A stretch of 64,000 nt of DNA, taken from the NCBI RefSeq assembly GCF_947179115.1, contig NZ_CAMXCI010000002.1, positions 186,001-250,000 of the forward strand. Direction: 5' to 3'. This DNA comes from Commensalibacter papalotli (lineage in GTDB: Bacteria > Pseudomonadota > Alphaproteobacteria > Acetobacterales > Acetobacteraceae). The notes under the pieces are model-generated. The model ran no database searches. It worked only from the letters and a program-made list of their open reading frames with translations, and was not told the origin of the DNA. The position numbers and the translations under genes are program-made. Shown piece after piece: positions 42,838-51,780 of this stretch (the first letter of the stretch is position 1; each line of letters starts with the position of its first letter).

Positions 42838-43938
42838 ATGCCACATCTTCCTCGTACGGTTACGTCTCCTAAGAAATTTATTATTGGGAGTGGAATTTTA
42901 AAAGAGCTGCATGAATATATCAAAGATTTTGGTGATAATGCGTTGTTGCTTTGCGATGAGTTTATTCTTGAGCGTGTTACTCAAAATACATTACCATATT
43001 TGCATATGGCTGGATTAAAAGGTAAAGCTGAAAAATTTAATTGTGAATGTACTGATGCCGAGATCAAACGGGTTATGGGTATAATGGATGAAGTATCTGC
43101 CAATGTGATTGTGGGAATTGGTGGAGGGAAAACGCTTGATACCGCCAAAGCAGTTGCATTTTATAAAAAGATCCCTGTCATTATTTTTCCAACGATTGCT
43201 TCTACTGATGCACCATGTACAGCGTTGACTGTGATTTATAAAGAAGGGGGTGCATTTGATCGTTATTTATATCTTCCGCAAAATCCTGATGTTGTGATCG
43301 CGGACACATCCATTATCGCGCAAGCGCCAGTACGTTTCTTTGCAGCAGGGGTTGGAGATGCGTTGGCGACTTATTTTGAAGCCAGAGCCTGTTATGCTGT
43401 TGATGGGGTTAATTTGGTATTAAAAAGACCTTCAAGAACAGGGATGGGGCTTGCACAATTGTGCTATCAAGTTTTACAAGAAAATGTTGAATGTGCTATG
43501 GATGCGGTGCGTAATAAAATTACTACTCCAGCGCTAGAGCAGGTCATTGAGGCTACAATTTACCTGAGTGGTGTAGGTGCCGAGTCTGGTGGATTAGCTG
43601 CGGCACATGCAATTAATAATGGGATGTCAGTCGTCCCTGATTTACACAAAGCACAACATGGTGAAAAAGTAGCTTTTGGATTACTTACGCAATTAGTGTT
43701 GGAAAATGCTCCTAAACACGAGTTTGATGAAGTTATTCGCATTATGAAAATAGTTGGTCTTCCATTAACCCTACAGGATATGGGGCTAGTTAATTTCGTT
43801 GAGGCAGAATGGCGCAAGGCTGCAGAGATTGCTTGTGATAAGCATGATACGATGCAAAATATGCCTAAGAAAGTGACTCCAGAGGCTGTTTATCAAGCTA
43901 TTATTGCCGCAAATAGTTTGGCAGAACGTTATAAATAA
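42838..43938 (+). CDS. gldA: Glycerol dehydrogenase
   Basis: Zn- and NAD-dependent iron-alcohol-dehydrogenase-family enzyme oxidising glycerol to dihydroxyacetone. It has the NAD-binding GIGGGKTLDTAKAVA, the TIASTDAPCTALTV region, and metal ligands in AAAHAINNGMS and AQHGEKVAFGLL. Length 366 is normal. The start ATG has AAGGAAA upstream. Its position divergent to pflBA suggests joint control of redox balance during fermentation. The same family includes glycerol-1-phosphate dehydrogenases, but the catalytic segments fit GldA better. Confidence 0.92.
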   Translation: MPHLPRTVTSPKKFIIGSGILKELHEYIKDFGDNALLLCDEFILERVTQNTLPYLHMAGLKGKAEKFNCECTDAEIKRVMGIMDEVSANVIVGIGGGKTLDTAKAVAFYKKIPVIIFPTIASTDAPCTALTVIYKEGGAFDRYLYLPQNPDVVIADTSIIAQAPVRFFAAGVGDALATYFEARACYAVDGVNLVLKRPSRTGMGLAQLCYQVLQENVECAMDAVRNKITTPALEQVIEATIYLSGVGAESGGLAAAHAINNGMSVVPDLHKAQHGEKVAFGLLTQLVLENAPKHEFDEVIRIMKIVGLPLTLQDMGLVNFVEAEWRKAAEIACDKHDTMQNMPKKVTPEAVYQAIIAANSLAERYK

Positions 43939-44050
43939 TTGTTTTATAAAGAATAAAAAAACAGGCAAAGCTTTTTTAAAATAAGTTAATGCTTGTATAG
44001 TATAATTATTTTTGGTATGTTGAATAAAATTTATCTTCCTTATTGTGGGG

Positions 44051-44076
44051 GGTGGCCTTAGTCGGCCGCCTTTTTT
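44051..44076 (+). terminator. Terminator/attenuator directly before rimP
   Basis: GGTGGCC-TTAGTC-GGCCGCC forms a 7-bp GC-rich stem with one G-T pair, followed at once by six T residues. The preceding G-run can extend the stem through G-T pairs into the T tract. It ends 3 bases before the TTG start of rimP, so it may be both an attenuator and a cover of the ribosome-binding site (GGGGGG). Confidence 0.75.
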
Positions 44077-44079
44077 GTT

Positions 44080-44685
44080 TTGGATTCATTAGAAATTTCA
44101 GATAGTCGCCTTGAACATCGTATTGCTGCATTAATCGAACCAACTTTGGTTGATATGGGGTACGAAGTTGTCAGAATCATGATCTTGGGTAAAGTATCGT
44201 TGACCTTGCAAATTATGGTCGATCGTGCTGATGGCTCTTTGATCAATGTCGAGGATTGCGAACAGATTAGTCACGCAGTCAGTGCAATTATGGATGTCGA
44301 AGATCCAATTGAAGCAGCTTGGACCCTTGAGGTATCTTCTGCTGGGATTGATCGCCCTTTGGTTCGTCCCAAAGATTGGAATCGGTTTTCTGGGCATTTA
44401 GCAAAAGCTGAAACAATGATCCCCGTTGAGAGTAGAAGACGCTTTTCTGGTGTTGTTTTAGGGGCAGATGATGCGTTTGCACGTATGCGTCTGGATGATG
44501 GGGTCGAGGTTGCACTGCCGTTTTCTGAAATTCGCAAAGCAAAATTAGTTTTGACAGATGCATTAATCGATGCATGCCAGCATATGATTACTCCTAGTAA
44601 AAGCGAAGCTGAAGAATCTGTCGAAGAAGATACACAGCACCAGTCTAGTGGATTTGGTGAAAATAATCGTTTTAAAACGCATTGA
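44080..44685 (+). CDS. rimP: Ribosome maturation factor RimP
   Basis: Assembly factor of the 30S subunit, the first gene of the rimP-nusA-ylxR-infB-rbfA cluster. The N-terminal domain has LVDMGYEVVRIMI and the DCEQISHAVSAIMDVEDPI segment, followed by YTLEVSSPG-like TLEVSSAGIDRPLV; the C-terminal SH3-like domain comes after. The only upstream start in frame is TTG at 44080; no classical ribosome-binding site fits, because a terminator-like stem lies there. Length 201 includes an acidic tail (EESVEED). nusA begins 9 bases later. Confidence 0.93.
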   Translation: MDSLEISDSRLEHRIAALIEPTLVDMGYEVVRIMILGKVSLTLQIMVDRADGSLINVEDCEQISHAVSAIMDVEDPIEAAWTLEVSSAGIDRPLVRPKDWNRFSGHLAKAETMIPVESRRRFSGVVLGADDAFARMRLDDGVEVALPFSEIRKAKLVLTDALIDACQHMITPSKSEAEESVEEDTQHQSSGFGENNRFKTH

Positions 44686-44694
44686 GAGGTTTCA

Positions 44695-46227
44695 ATGGAT
44701 ACGTCTGTTTCTCGTCCTGAGTTATTATTAGTTGCGGATGCGGTTGCTCGTGAAAAAGCAATCAGTCGAGATGAAGTGCTTGAGGCCATGGAACAGGCCA
44801 TTCAAAAGGCTGGTCGTGCGAAATATGGTCATGAAAAAGATATTCGTGCAGTTATTGATCGTAAAACAGGTGAGGTGCGCCTTTCTCGTTGGACCGAAGT
44901 TGTCGAAGAAGTTGAGCACGAAGATTCTCAAATCCCTCATTATATTGCGATTAAAATTCAACCTAATATCCAAATTGGTGAATTTATTATTGATCCATTA
45001 CCGCCTATTGATTTTGGACGAATCGCTGCGCAAACAGCTAAGCAAGTTATTGTGCAACGTGTTCGCGAATTTGAGCGTAATCGCCAATATGAAGATTTCA
45101 AAGATCGTGTAGGTGAAATTGTTAATGGTACCATTAAGCGTACTGAGTATGGTAATCTGTTGGTTGAAATTGGCAGTTCAGAGGCATTGTTACGTCGTGA
45201 TGAGCTTATTCCTCGTGAAAATTTCCGCAACTCTGAACGGGTACGTGCTTATATTTATGATGTGCGTAAAGAGCCTCGTGGTCCACAAATTTTCTTATCT
45301 CGCTCTCATCCAGCATTTTTGGCAAAACTATTTGCTCAAGAAGTACCTGAAATTTATGATGGTATTATAGAGATTAAAGCAGTTGCTAGAGATCCAGGCT
45401 CTCGCGCTAAAATGGCTGTGACTTCTAAAGATGCTACTATTGATCCAGTGGGTGCATGCGTAGGTGTCAGAGGTTCTCGCGTTCAAGCTGTTGTGCAAGA
45501 GTTGCAAGGTGAAAAAATTGATATCGTTCCTTGGAGTGGTCAGGCAGCAACCTTTGTTGTGAACGCACTTGCTCCAGCTGAAGTAACTAAAGTGGTTATG
45601 GATGAGGAGGCTGGTCGAGTTGAAGTGGTTGTTCCAGATGATCAACTTAGTTTAGCGATTGGTCGCCGTGGTCAAAATGTCCGCTTAGCAAGTCAATTAA
45701 CCCGTTGGGATATTGATATTCTAACGGAAACCGAAGAATCAGAACGCAGACAAGAAGAGTTCAAAACAAGAACGTCAGCACTTGTTAATGATTTAGATGT
45801 TGATGATGTTATTGCGGGTCTATTAGTTACAGAAGGTTTCCAAAATATTGACGAGCTCGCTTTTGCAGCACCAGAAGAAATTGCTGAGATTGATGGGTTT
45901 GATGAAAATATTGCTCAAGAGTTAGTGCAACGTGCAGAAGAGTTCTTGGTTAAACAGCAAGATTCTTTGGATCAACAACGTCAAGAGCTTGGTGTAACAG
46001 ATGATATTGTTGAGCTTGATTGTTTTACTCCACAAATGTTAATATTATTAGGTGAAAAGGGTGTGAAAACACTTGATGACCTTGCTGACCTTGCTAGTGA
46101 TGAGCTGATTGAGATCTTGGGTGCAGATTCTTTGGATGAAGAAACTGCAAATGCGATTATTATGAGTGCCAGAGAGCATTGGTTTGAAGATGAAGAAGTC
46201 GATAAAACACAGGAAGAAGAAAAGTAA
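44695..46227 (+). CDS. nusA: Transcription termination/antitermination factor NusA
   Basis: RNA polymerase-binding factor for pausing, termination and antitermination. N-terminal domain (about 1-130), S1 domain (about 135-200, VGEIVNGTIKRTEYGNLLVEIG), and two KH domains (about 230-345, with AIGRRGQNVRLASQL) are present. Two acidic HhH-like repeats form the C-terminus (about 360-500). Length 510 is typical of alphaproteobacteria. Ribosome-binding site GAGAGG. In other bacteria NusA represses its own operon, which fits the attenuator before rimP. Confidence 0.97.
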   Translation: MDTSVSRPELLLVADAVAREKAISRDEVLEAMEQAIQKAGRAKYGHEKDIRAVIDRKTGEVRLSRWTEVVEEVEHEDSQIPHYIAIKIQPNIQIGEFIIDPLPPIDFGRIAAQTAKQVIVQRVREFERNRQYEDFKDRVGEIVNGTIKRTEYGNLLVEIGSSEALLRRDELIPRENFRNSERVRAYIYDVRKEPRGPQIFLSRSHPAFLAKLFAQEVPEIYDGIIEIKAVARDPGSRAKMAVTSKDATIDPVGACVGVRGSRVQAVVQELQGEKIDIVPWSGQAATFVVNALAPAEVTKVVMDEEAGRVEVVVPDDQLSLAIGRRGQNVRLASQLTRWDIDILTETEESERRQEEFKTRTSALVNDLDVDDVIAGLLVTEGFQNIDELAFAAPEEIAEIDGFDENIAQELVQRAEEFLVKQQDSLDQQRQELGVTDDIVELDCFTPQMLILLGEKGVKTLDDLADLASDELIEILGADSLDEETANAIIMSAREHWFEDEEVDKTQEEEK

Positions 46228-46300
46228 TTAAGTATATTGTCGTAATATTTAGTGCTGTTTTGATTAAACCTCTTTTAATTCTTGATGAACTGCGGTATTG

Positions 46301-46879
46301 ATGAAGAAATCTGAAGCACCAAAAGAGCAACGATGTTGTTTGGTCACAAGAGAGAAAGGTCGTCCAGAAGAATTGATTCGTTTTGTTGTCTCACCCGATG
46401 AAATGGTGGTTCCTGATTTGACAGAACGTCTTCCTGGGCGTGGAATGTGGTTGCAAGCAAGTCAAAATGTGCTACATACGGCTATACAGCGTCGCGTGTT
46501 TTCTAGAGCAGCACAGTGCCAAGTAAAAATTCCTGATAATTTGTTATCGATGATCGTTGATGGGTTAAAGTTCAGGATAAAAGATGGCTTAGGTCTTGCA
46601 AGACGTGCTGGACAGATTACATATGGTTTTGTAAAAGTAAGGGAAAAGATTTCTCAAAATAATGTTGGGTTAATCATACAAGCCACAGATGGTAGTGAAG
46701 ACGAAAAAAAACGTTTACTCTCTGGGGCTAAACATTTGCCAGTAGTAACAATTTTTACGAGTGAAGAATTAGGCAAGTTCTTTGGTCGTGATCATATAGT
46801 TCATGCGGCAATTCACGCAGGCCCGTTTACTGATCGTCTTTTAAATGACAGTAAACGTTTGGCAGGGTTTATTAATTAA
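46301..46879 (+). CDS. YlxR-type RNA-binding protein (DUF448) with L7Ae-like domain
   Basis: A 192-residue protein of the nusA-infB cluster. The N-terminal YlxR domain has RCCLVTREKGRPEELIRFV and LPGRGMWL; the C-terminal part (about 90-185, LGLARRAGQITYGFVKVREKI) resembles the L7Ae/L30e fold. Fusion of the two is usual in alphaproteobacteria. Its role is probably RNA-binding in transcription or ribosome assembly; it is not well defined. The ATG at 46301 is chosen over a TTG one codon upstream. Confidence 0.88.
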   Translation: MKKSEAPKEQRCCLVTREKGRPEELIRFVVSPDEMVVPDLTERLPGRGMWLQASQNVLHTAIQRRVFSRAAQCQVKIPDNLLSMIVDGLKFRIKDGLGLARRAGQITYGFVKVREKISQNNVGLIIQATDGSEDEKKRLLSGAKHLPVVTIFTSEELGKFFGRDHIVHAAIHAGPFTDRLLNDSKRLAGFIN

Positions 46880-46931
46880 GGGTTGGATTTAACGAGATTA
46901 CTCGTTAATGGGATAAAGAACAGGCAGGTAT

Positions 46932-49799
46932 ATGAGCGAAGGCAACGATCAAGAACAAGGACAAGGTAAAAAACGTCTATCTTTACGTTCGTCAGTAAGG
47001 CAAGATTCAGGACATACTGTCGATGCCGGGTCAATTAGACAAAGTTTTAGTCACGGGCGGACTAAAGTTGTACAAGTTGAAGTGCGAAAAAAACGTGGTG
47101 CGTCTGGTGGTAATGAAAAAGCTCCAGGAAGCACAACTGGGGTTGCACGTAAACCCGCAGCAAAGAAAACGGCAGGTAGTGTTTCTGGTAAACGCGCATT
47201 AACAGCGTCTGAATTAGCAACACGTCAACGCGTATTAGATGAACAACGCCTTGATATACAACGCAAAGAAGTAGAGCGCAGAGAGCAAGAAAAAATTGCG
47301 ATTCTATCTGCTGCTGAAGAAGCAAAGCGTCGTGAAGAAGAGAAGTTACAGCAAGAAACAGAAGCTGCTTTAGCTGCAAAAGAAGCCGAAAAAGCCCGTC
47401 TGGAAGCTGCAGCCGTAGCGGTGAAAGCCGAAGTTGAAAAAAGAAGTATAGCTAAAGAAGCAGCTACAAAGCAACAAACAGCACCTGAGGTAAGAAAACC
47501 TCAAGGTCAATCTTTGACAGCTCGCAGAACAAAAGTTTCACATACACCGATTCCTGGTGAGGTAACGCTTGCTCCGACTCCAAGAAGAGTTGAGCCGCTT
47601 GCAAAACGTGCTGTTATGTCAAGTAGGCCTGTTGCGAAAACAACCCCTGTTATTCCTGGTATGGAAAACGAGAAAAACGCAGGATATGGCGGACGCAATA
47701 AGGCGGATAAAGATGATAAAGTTGTAAAAAAATCTAACGACTTTGTGCGTGCCCGTCCTGAATTGCGTGGTGATGCAGAAGGTGAAGATAGTGATGGTCG
47801 TCGTGGAGCTCGCCGTGGCGCTGGCGCCGGGGCTGGTCCAGGTGCTGGTGTTGGTGCTGGACGTAAAGCAGGTAGTGGACGTGGAAAAAGCGGTGATAAC
47901 CGCCGTTCAGGAAAAATTGATATTCAAGCAGCAATAGAGGGCGAAGATGATAAAGTTCGTTCTTTAGCATCTGTTCGTCGTCAAAGAGAACGTGAACGTC
48001 GTCAAGCTGAGCTTGAAAAGTTGCGTGCAGACCAAGTTAAAGTGGTTCGAGATGTAACATTGCCTGAAACAATTACTGTGCAAGAACTTGCTAACCGTAT
48101 GGCTGCTCGTCAAGGGGATGTTATCAAAGCCTTGATGAAAATGGGCGTGATGGCTACAGTTAACCAGTCTTTGGATGCCGATACCGCTGAATTAGTGATT
48201 GAAGAATTTGGTCATCGTGTTCATAGGGTTGCAGATAGTGATGTTGAACTCGGTATTGAAAAATTTGCAGATACTGATGAAAATCAAGTTTCACGACCAC
48301 CTGTAGTTACGGTCATGGGGCATGTTGATCATGGTAAAACGTCGCTATTAGATGCATTACGTACAACCGATACAGCCAGAGGCGAAGCAGGGGGAATTAC
48401 CCAGCATATTGGTGCATACCAAATAAAATTACCTTCTGGTGCAAGAATTACATTCCTTGATACACCAGGTCACGAAGCCTTTACGGCAATGCGTTCTCGT
48501 GGTGCATCTGTGACGGATATTGTTGTGTTGGTTGTTGCTGCGGATGATGGTGTAATGCCCCAAACAATTGAAGCAATTAAACATGCTAAAGCTGCTGGGG
48601 TTCCAATTATTGTTGCAATCAACAAATGTGATCTTCCTGGTGCTAATCCTGATCGTGTTCGACAAGAATTATTGCAACATGAAATTGTTGTCGAGCAAAT
48701 GGGTGGTGATACTCAGGATGTTGAAGTTTCAGCTAAAAAACGTATTGGTTTAGATAAACTTGAGGAAGCTATTATTTTATTAGCAGAATTGCAAGAGTTG
48801 AAGGCCAATCCAAATCGTATCGCCGAAGGTGCTGTTATTGAAAGTCGTTTGGACAAAGGACGTGGACCTGTTGCAACATTATTAGTACAAAAAGGAACCT
48901 TGAATAAAGGGGATGTGGTTGTTGCTGGTGCTGAATGGGGTCGTGTTCGTGCGATGCTTGACGATAAAAACGTTAATATGAAGCACGCGGGTCCATCTGC
49001 TCCTGTTGAGTTACTTGGGTTGACCGGGGTGCCTCGTGCAGGTGAGCCTTTTGTTGTCGTTGATAGTGAAAGTAAAGCCAGAGAGATTTCTGAGTTTAGA
49101 CAACGCAAAGTTCGTGAAAAGCAAGCTGCTGTTCGTCTAGCTGCGCGTGGAACTTTGGATCAAATGTTAGAGCGTATTCAAGCTGGTGAACAAAAAGAAG
49201 TTGCTGTCTTGATTAAAGCTGACGTTCAAGGTTCTGCTGAAGCTATTCAAACAACTGTAATTAAATTAGAGCATGAAGAAATTAAGGTAAATGTAATTTC
49301 TGCAACAGTTGGGCAAATCACAGAAAGTGATGTTCAATTGGCAAAGGCTTCTAATGCAATTATTGTTGCCTTTAACGTTCGTGCGACTGTTCAAGCAAGA
49401 GAGCTTGCCCAACAAGAAAATGTTGGTATTCATTATTATTCTATTATTTATCAAGTTATTGATGATATCGAAAAAATAATTAAAGGACGTATTGCGCCTA
49501 AACAGCGTGAAAAATTCTTGGGTTATGCTGAAATCCGCAAAGTATTCTCTATTGGCAAGACTGTTAAGGTTGCAGGTTGTTATGTAACACAAGGCGTCGT
49601 CCGTCGTGGATGTGGTGTACGTTTGTTACGTGATAATGTGGTTATCCATGCAGGTAACTTAAGTCAATTGAAACGCTTTAAAGATGACGTTAAAGAAGTA
49701 ACGCATGAATATGAATGCGGTCTTTCTTTCGCAGGATTTAATGATTTACGCGAAGGCGATGTTGTTGAGTGTTACGAAATGGAAACTATTGAAGCGTAA
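46932..49799 (+). CDS. infB: Translation initiation factor IF-2
   Basis: GTPase that brings fMet-tRNA to the 30S subunit. Long charged N-terminal region (about 1-385), including EAKRREEEKLQ coiled-coil stretches and a glycine/alanine tract around 297-316. The G domain follows, with G1 GHVDHGKT at 463-470, DTPGHEAF and NKCDLPG. Domains II-IV end in VVECYEMETIEA. Length 955 is long but normal for alphaproteobacteria. Its stop overlaps the rbfA start (TAATG). An internal start giving a shorter IF-2 form is possible but not examined. Confidence 0.97.
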   Translation: MSEGNDQEQGQGKKRLSLRSSVRQDSGHTVDAGSIRQSFSHGRTKVVQVEVRKKRGASGGNEKAPGSTTGVARKPAAKKTAGSVSGKRALTASELATRQRVLDEQRLDIQRKEVERREQEKIAILSAAEEAKRREEEKLQQETEAALAAKEAEKARLEAAAVAVKAEVEKRSIAKEAATKQQTAPEVRKPQGQSLTARRTKVSHTPIPGEVTLAPTPRRVEPLAKRAVMSSRPVAKTTPVIPGMENEKNAGYGGRNKADKDDKVVKKSNDFVRARPELRGDAEGEDSDGRRGARRGAGAGAGPGAGVGAGRKAGSGRGKSGDNRRSGKIDIQAAIEGEDDKVRSLASVRRQRERERRQAELEKLRADQVKVVRDVTLPETITVQELANRMAARQGDVIKALMKMGVMATVNQSLDADTAELVIEEFGHRVHRVADSDVELGIEKFADTDENQVSRPPVVTVMGHVDHGKTSLLDALRTTDTARGEAGGITQHIGAYQIKLPSGARITFLDTPGHEAFTAMRSRGASVTDIVVLVVAADDGVMPQTIEAIKHAKAAGVPIIVAINKCDLPGANPDRVRQELLQHEIVVEQMGGDTQDVEVSAKKRIGLDKLEEAIILLAELQELKANPNRIAEGAVIESRLDKGRGPVATLLVQKGTLNKGDVVVAGAEWGRVRAMLDDKNVNMKHAGPSAPVELLGLTGVPRAGEPFVVVDSESKAREISEFRQRKVREKQAAVRLAARGTLDQMLERIQAGEQKEVAVLIKADVQGSAEAIQTTVIKLEHEEIKVNVISATVGQITESDVQLAKASNAIIVAFNVRATVQARELAQQENVGIHYYSIIYQVIDDIEKIIKGRIAPKQREKFLGYAEIRKVFSIGKTVKVAGCYVTQGVVRRGCGVRLLRDNVVIHAGNLSQLKRFKDDVKEVTHEYECGLSFAGFNDLREGDVVECYEMETIEA

Positions 49800-50218
49800 T
49801 GAGTAAGCCTTTATTTACAGGAAAAGGTTCCTTAGGCAATATGCCTAAGGGGCCATCCCAAAGACAATTACGTGTTGCAGAAGAAGTGAGGCATGTGCTT
49901 TCTGATCTCTTTGCACGTACGGAGTTCCGAGATCCTGAGTTGCGCGATAAGCGTCTAACGGTAACCGAAGTAAGAATGACTCCTGATCTACGTAATGCAA
50001 TTATTTATGTGGTTCGTTTGGGGCAAAGTAATGTAGAAGAATTACTACCTGCTTTGAAAAGAGTAGCACCTTTTCTTCGTACACAATTAAGTCAAAAATT
50101 ACGAATGAAATTTTCCCCTGAGCTTCGTTTTCAAGCGGATACAGGGTTGGACTATGCTGCAAAAATCGATATTTTGTTACATAGCCCTGAAGTTTTAAGA
50201 GACTTAGATAAAGAATAA
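49799..50218 (+). CDS. rbfA: 30S ribosome-binding factor RbfA
   Basis: Late 30S assembly factor. A small KH-like protein of 139 residues with SQRQLRVAEEVRHVLSDLF at the N-terminus, LTVTEVRMTPDLRNAIIYV in the middle and LRFQADTGLDYAAKIDILL at the end. It overlaps infB by one base, which couples translation. The extra N-terminal GKGSLGNMPKG is longer than in E. coli. The next gene is convergent and ends 4 bases away. Confidence 0.95.
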   Translation: MSKPLFTGKGSLGNMPKGPSQRQLRVAEEVRHVLSDLFARTEFRDPELRDKRLTVTEVRMTPDLRNAIIYVVRLGQSNVEELLPALKRVAPFLRTQLSQKLRMKFSPELRFQADTGLDYAAKIDILLHSPEVLRDLDKE

Positions 50219-50222
50219 AGTT

Positions 50223-50819
50223 CTAACGTAGTTGCTGGATAGTATTATTAATATTACCTGCTAACTGCGTTAGCGCATTTTGTTCTAATTTCACAATATC
50301 ATTATCAGTTTGTATTGTTCCTTGATTAACAAAGCTTATCCTTTGTTTTTGTACAGGGGCTTGTGCGTCTTGTGGAATAATAGACCACGATGCTTCTACG
50401 GTTAAAATTCCCGTTTGATTTGCTTGGGCTTGTAAATCAAAACGTCTGATGTTGATTCTGATTTGATAAGTAGGTGGGCTGACCGGAGCTTGATCTGTAA
50501 TCCACAAATTAGGATTTTTATCGGTTAGAAGGTTTGTAATTAATCCTGTAGCACCAATGGATAAAATGCTGCTCATTCTTCCATTTACACTATGGTTTAA
50601 TGCCGTTCCATTACGTGTCGTAATATCAGCTGTATTGAGATAGTCAGGTACCGTTACACGTGAGATATAAATCACAGATGTATTGTTTGTATTATATACC
50701 TGAGCAGGTTTTGGTGCTGTGACACCTTCTGTTAATGTATAATATTGTAACGCAGGAGCCGCACACCCAATCAATAAAGAAAAGGTGGCGATAGCACAGC
50801 AAGGTATTAATTTATTCAT
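50223..50819 (-). CDS. ABC-type transport auxiliary lipoprotein (PqiC-like)
   Basis: Last gene of a Mla-like lipid transport operon. The lipobox LLIGC gives acylated Cys19. The mature part resembles PqiC/DUF330: TLTEGV, VIYISRVTVPDYLNTADITTRNG, and a C-terminal GNINNTIQQLR helix. It is probably an outer-membrane or periplasmic lipoprotein that works with the MlaD-type protein. It overlaps that gene by 4 bases (ATGA). Length 198 is typical. Confidence 0.85.
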   Translation of the reverse strand: MNKLIPCCAIATFSLLIGCAAPALQYYTLTEGVTAPKPAQVYNTNNTSVIYISRVTVPDYLNTADITTRNGTALNHSVNGRMSSILSIGATGLITNLLTDKNPNLWITDQAPVSPPTYQIRINIRRFDLQAQANQTGILTVEASWSIIPQDAQAPVQKQRISFVNQGTIQTDNDIVKLEQNALTQLAGNINNTIQQLR

Positions 50820-51766
50820 TGGCGACGACCTGTCAGTAAGATTTTAGGATTGCGTTCAATTTGAGTAGAAAATCCACGTAATGAGGTAGCGGCATCTGCT
50901 AGATTTTGCAAAATAATTTCTAAATTATTACGAGCTGTAGAACGAACAGATGTCATAGATTTTAAATTTTGTAAAACATCAGAAGCATTGGATAAAGTTT
51001 TATTGGTATTTATTAATACCTTGTGGATTTCAGCACCTTTACTCTTGATTTGTTGGTCTCCATCAATAAGTAATGTATTTAAATTAACAAATAATTTATC
51101 AAGTTTATGATCTACATTTGCAATTAATTTATTACTACTTTCTGATGTTTTGGTAACATTATTTAACAAAGGTGGGATTTGTTCATTTAATGTGTCTGCA
51201 AGTTTTCCAACTTTTAGAATTGTTTCATTTAAATCGTTAGACAATTTTTCTAATTGTAGATTCATCAATTCAGATTTGATTTGTTGAATCGTCGATGGAT
51301 GAGATGGAATCTCAATTAATCCATTGATTAATTGCGGATGAAAAATAGGTTTATCATTCGGATAAAAATCTAAAAATATATTAGATGATCCAGTTACAAA
51401 ACTTTCAGTGCTAATTTCAGCACGCAAGCCGTTTGCTATCATCGTATCCATAAAGTCTTTATAATTTTTATAGTGTGTATCAAGACGTATTTTTTTTGGA
51501 TCAATACTGACGACAACAGGGATATAGGCTTGGTGATCTTTGGGATCAAATTGCAACGTAATAGAATTGACTGTTCCGACTTGCACCCCTCTAAAATTAA
51601 CTGGAGCACCGATAGATAGCCCTGTCACAGACCCCGGAAATACAACAATTGCTTGTTTTTTAGAAGAAAATAAGTTGAAATTTCCAAAAAGGATAATCGC
51701 CGCCAAAGCAAGAATAATCCCTCCTAGAACAAATGCTCCAATAGATGTTTGTTTAGTGATTGCCAT
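50816..51766 (-). CDS. mlaD: MlaD-family (MCE domain) lipid transport protein
   Basis: Substrate-binding MCE protein of the phospholipid transport complex. One N-terminal membrane helix (about 9-31) anchors it, then the MCE domain (about 38-120, VVFPGSVTGLSIGAPVNFRGVQVGTVNSI). A long helical C-terminal part (about 165-310) may form a needle-like tunnel as in PqiB/YebT. It is longer than E. coli MlaD (316 residues versus about 180), closer to the Mce-like type in alphaproteobacteria. Between mlaF and the lipoprotein gene. Confidence 0.9.
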   Translation of the reverse strand: MAITKQTSIGAFVLGGIILALAAIILFGNFNLFSSKKQAIVVFPGSVTGLSIGAPVNFRGVQVGTVNSITLQFDPKDHQAYIPVVVSIDPKKIRLDTHYKNYKDFMDTMIANGLRAEISTESFVTGSSNIFLDFYPNDKPIFHPQLINGLIEIPSHPSTIQQIKSELMNLQLEKLSNDLNETILKVGKLADTLNEQIPPLLNNVTKTSESSNKLIANVDHKLDKLFVNLNTLLIDGDQQIKSKGAEIHKVLINTNKTLSNASDVLQNLKSMTSVRSTARNNLEIILQNLADAATSLRGFSTQIERNPKILLTGRRQ

Positions 51767-51780
51767 AATGGATAGTCTTT

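Noticed and set aside
47700..47940. GA-rich tract in infB as a possible frameshift or repeat expansion
   Set aside because: The frame stays open and such low-complexity linkers are normal for alphaproteobacterial IF-2.
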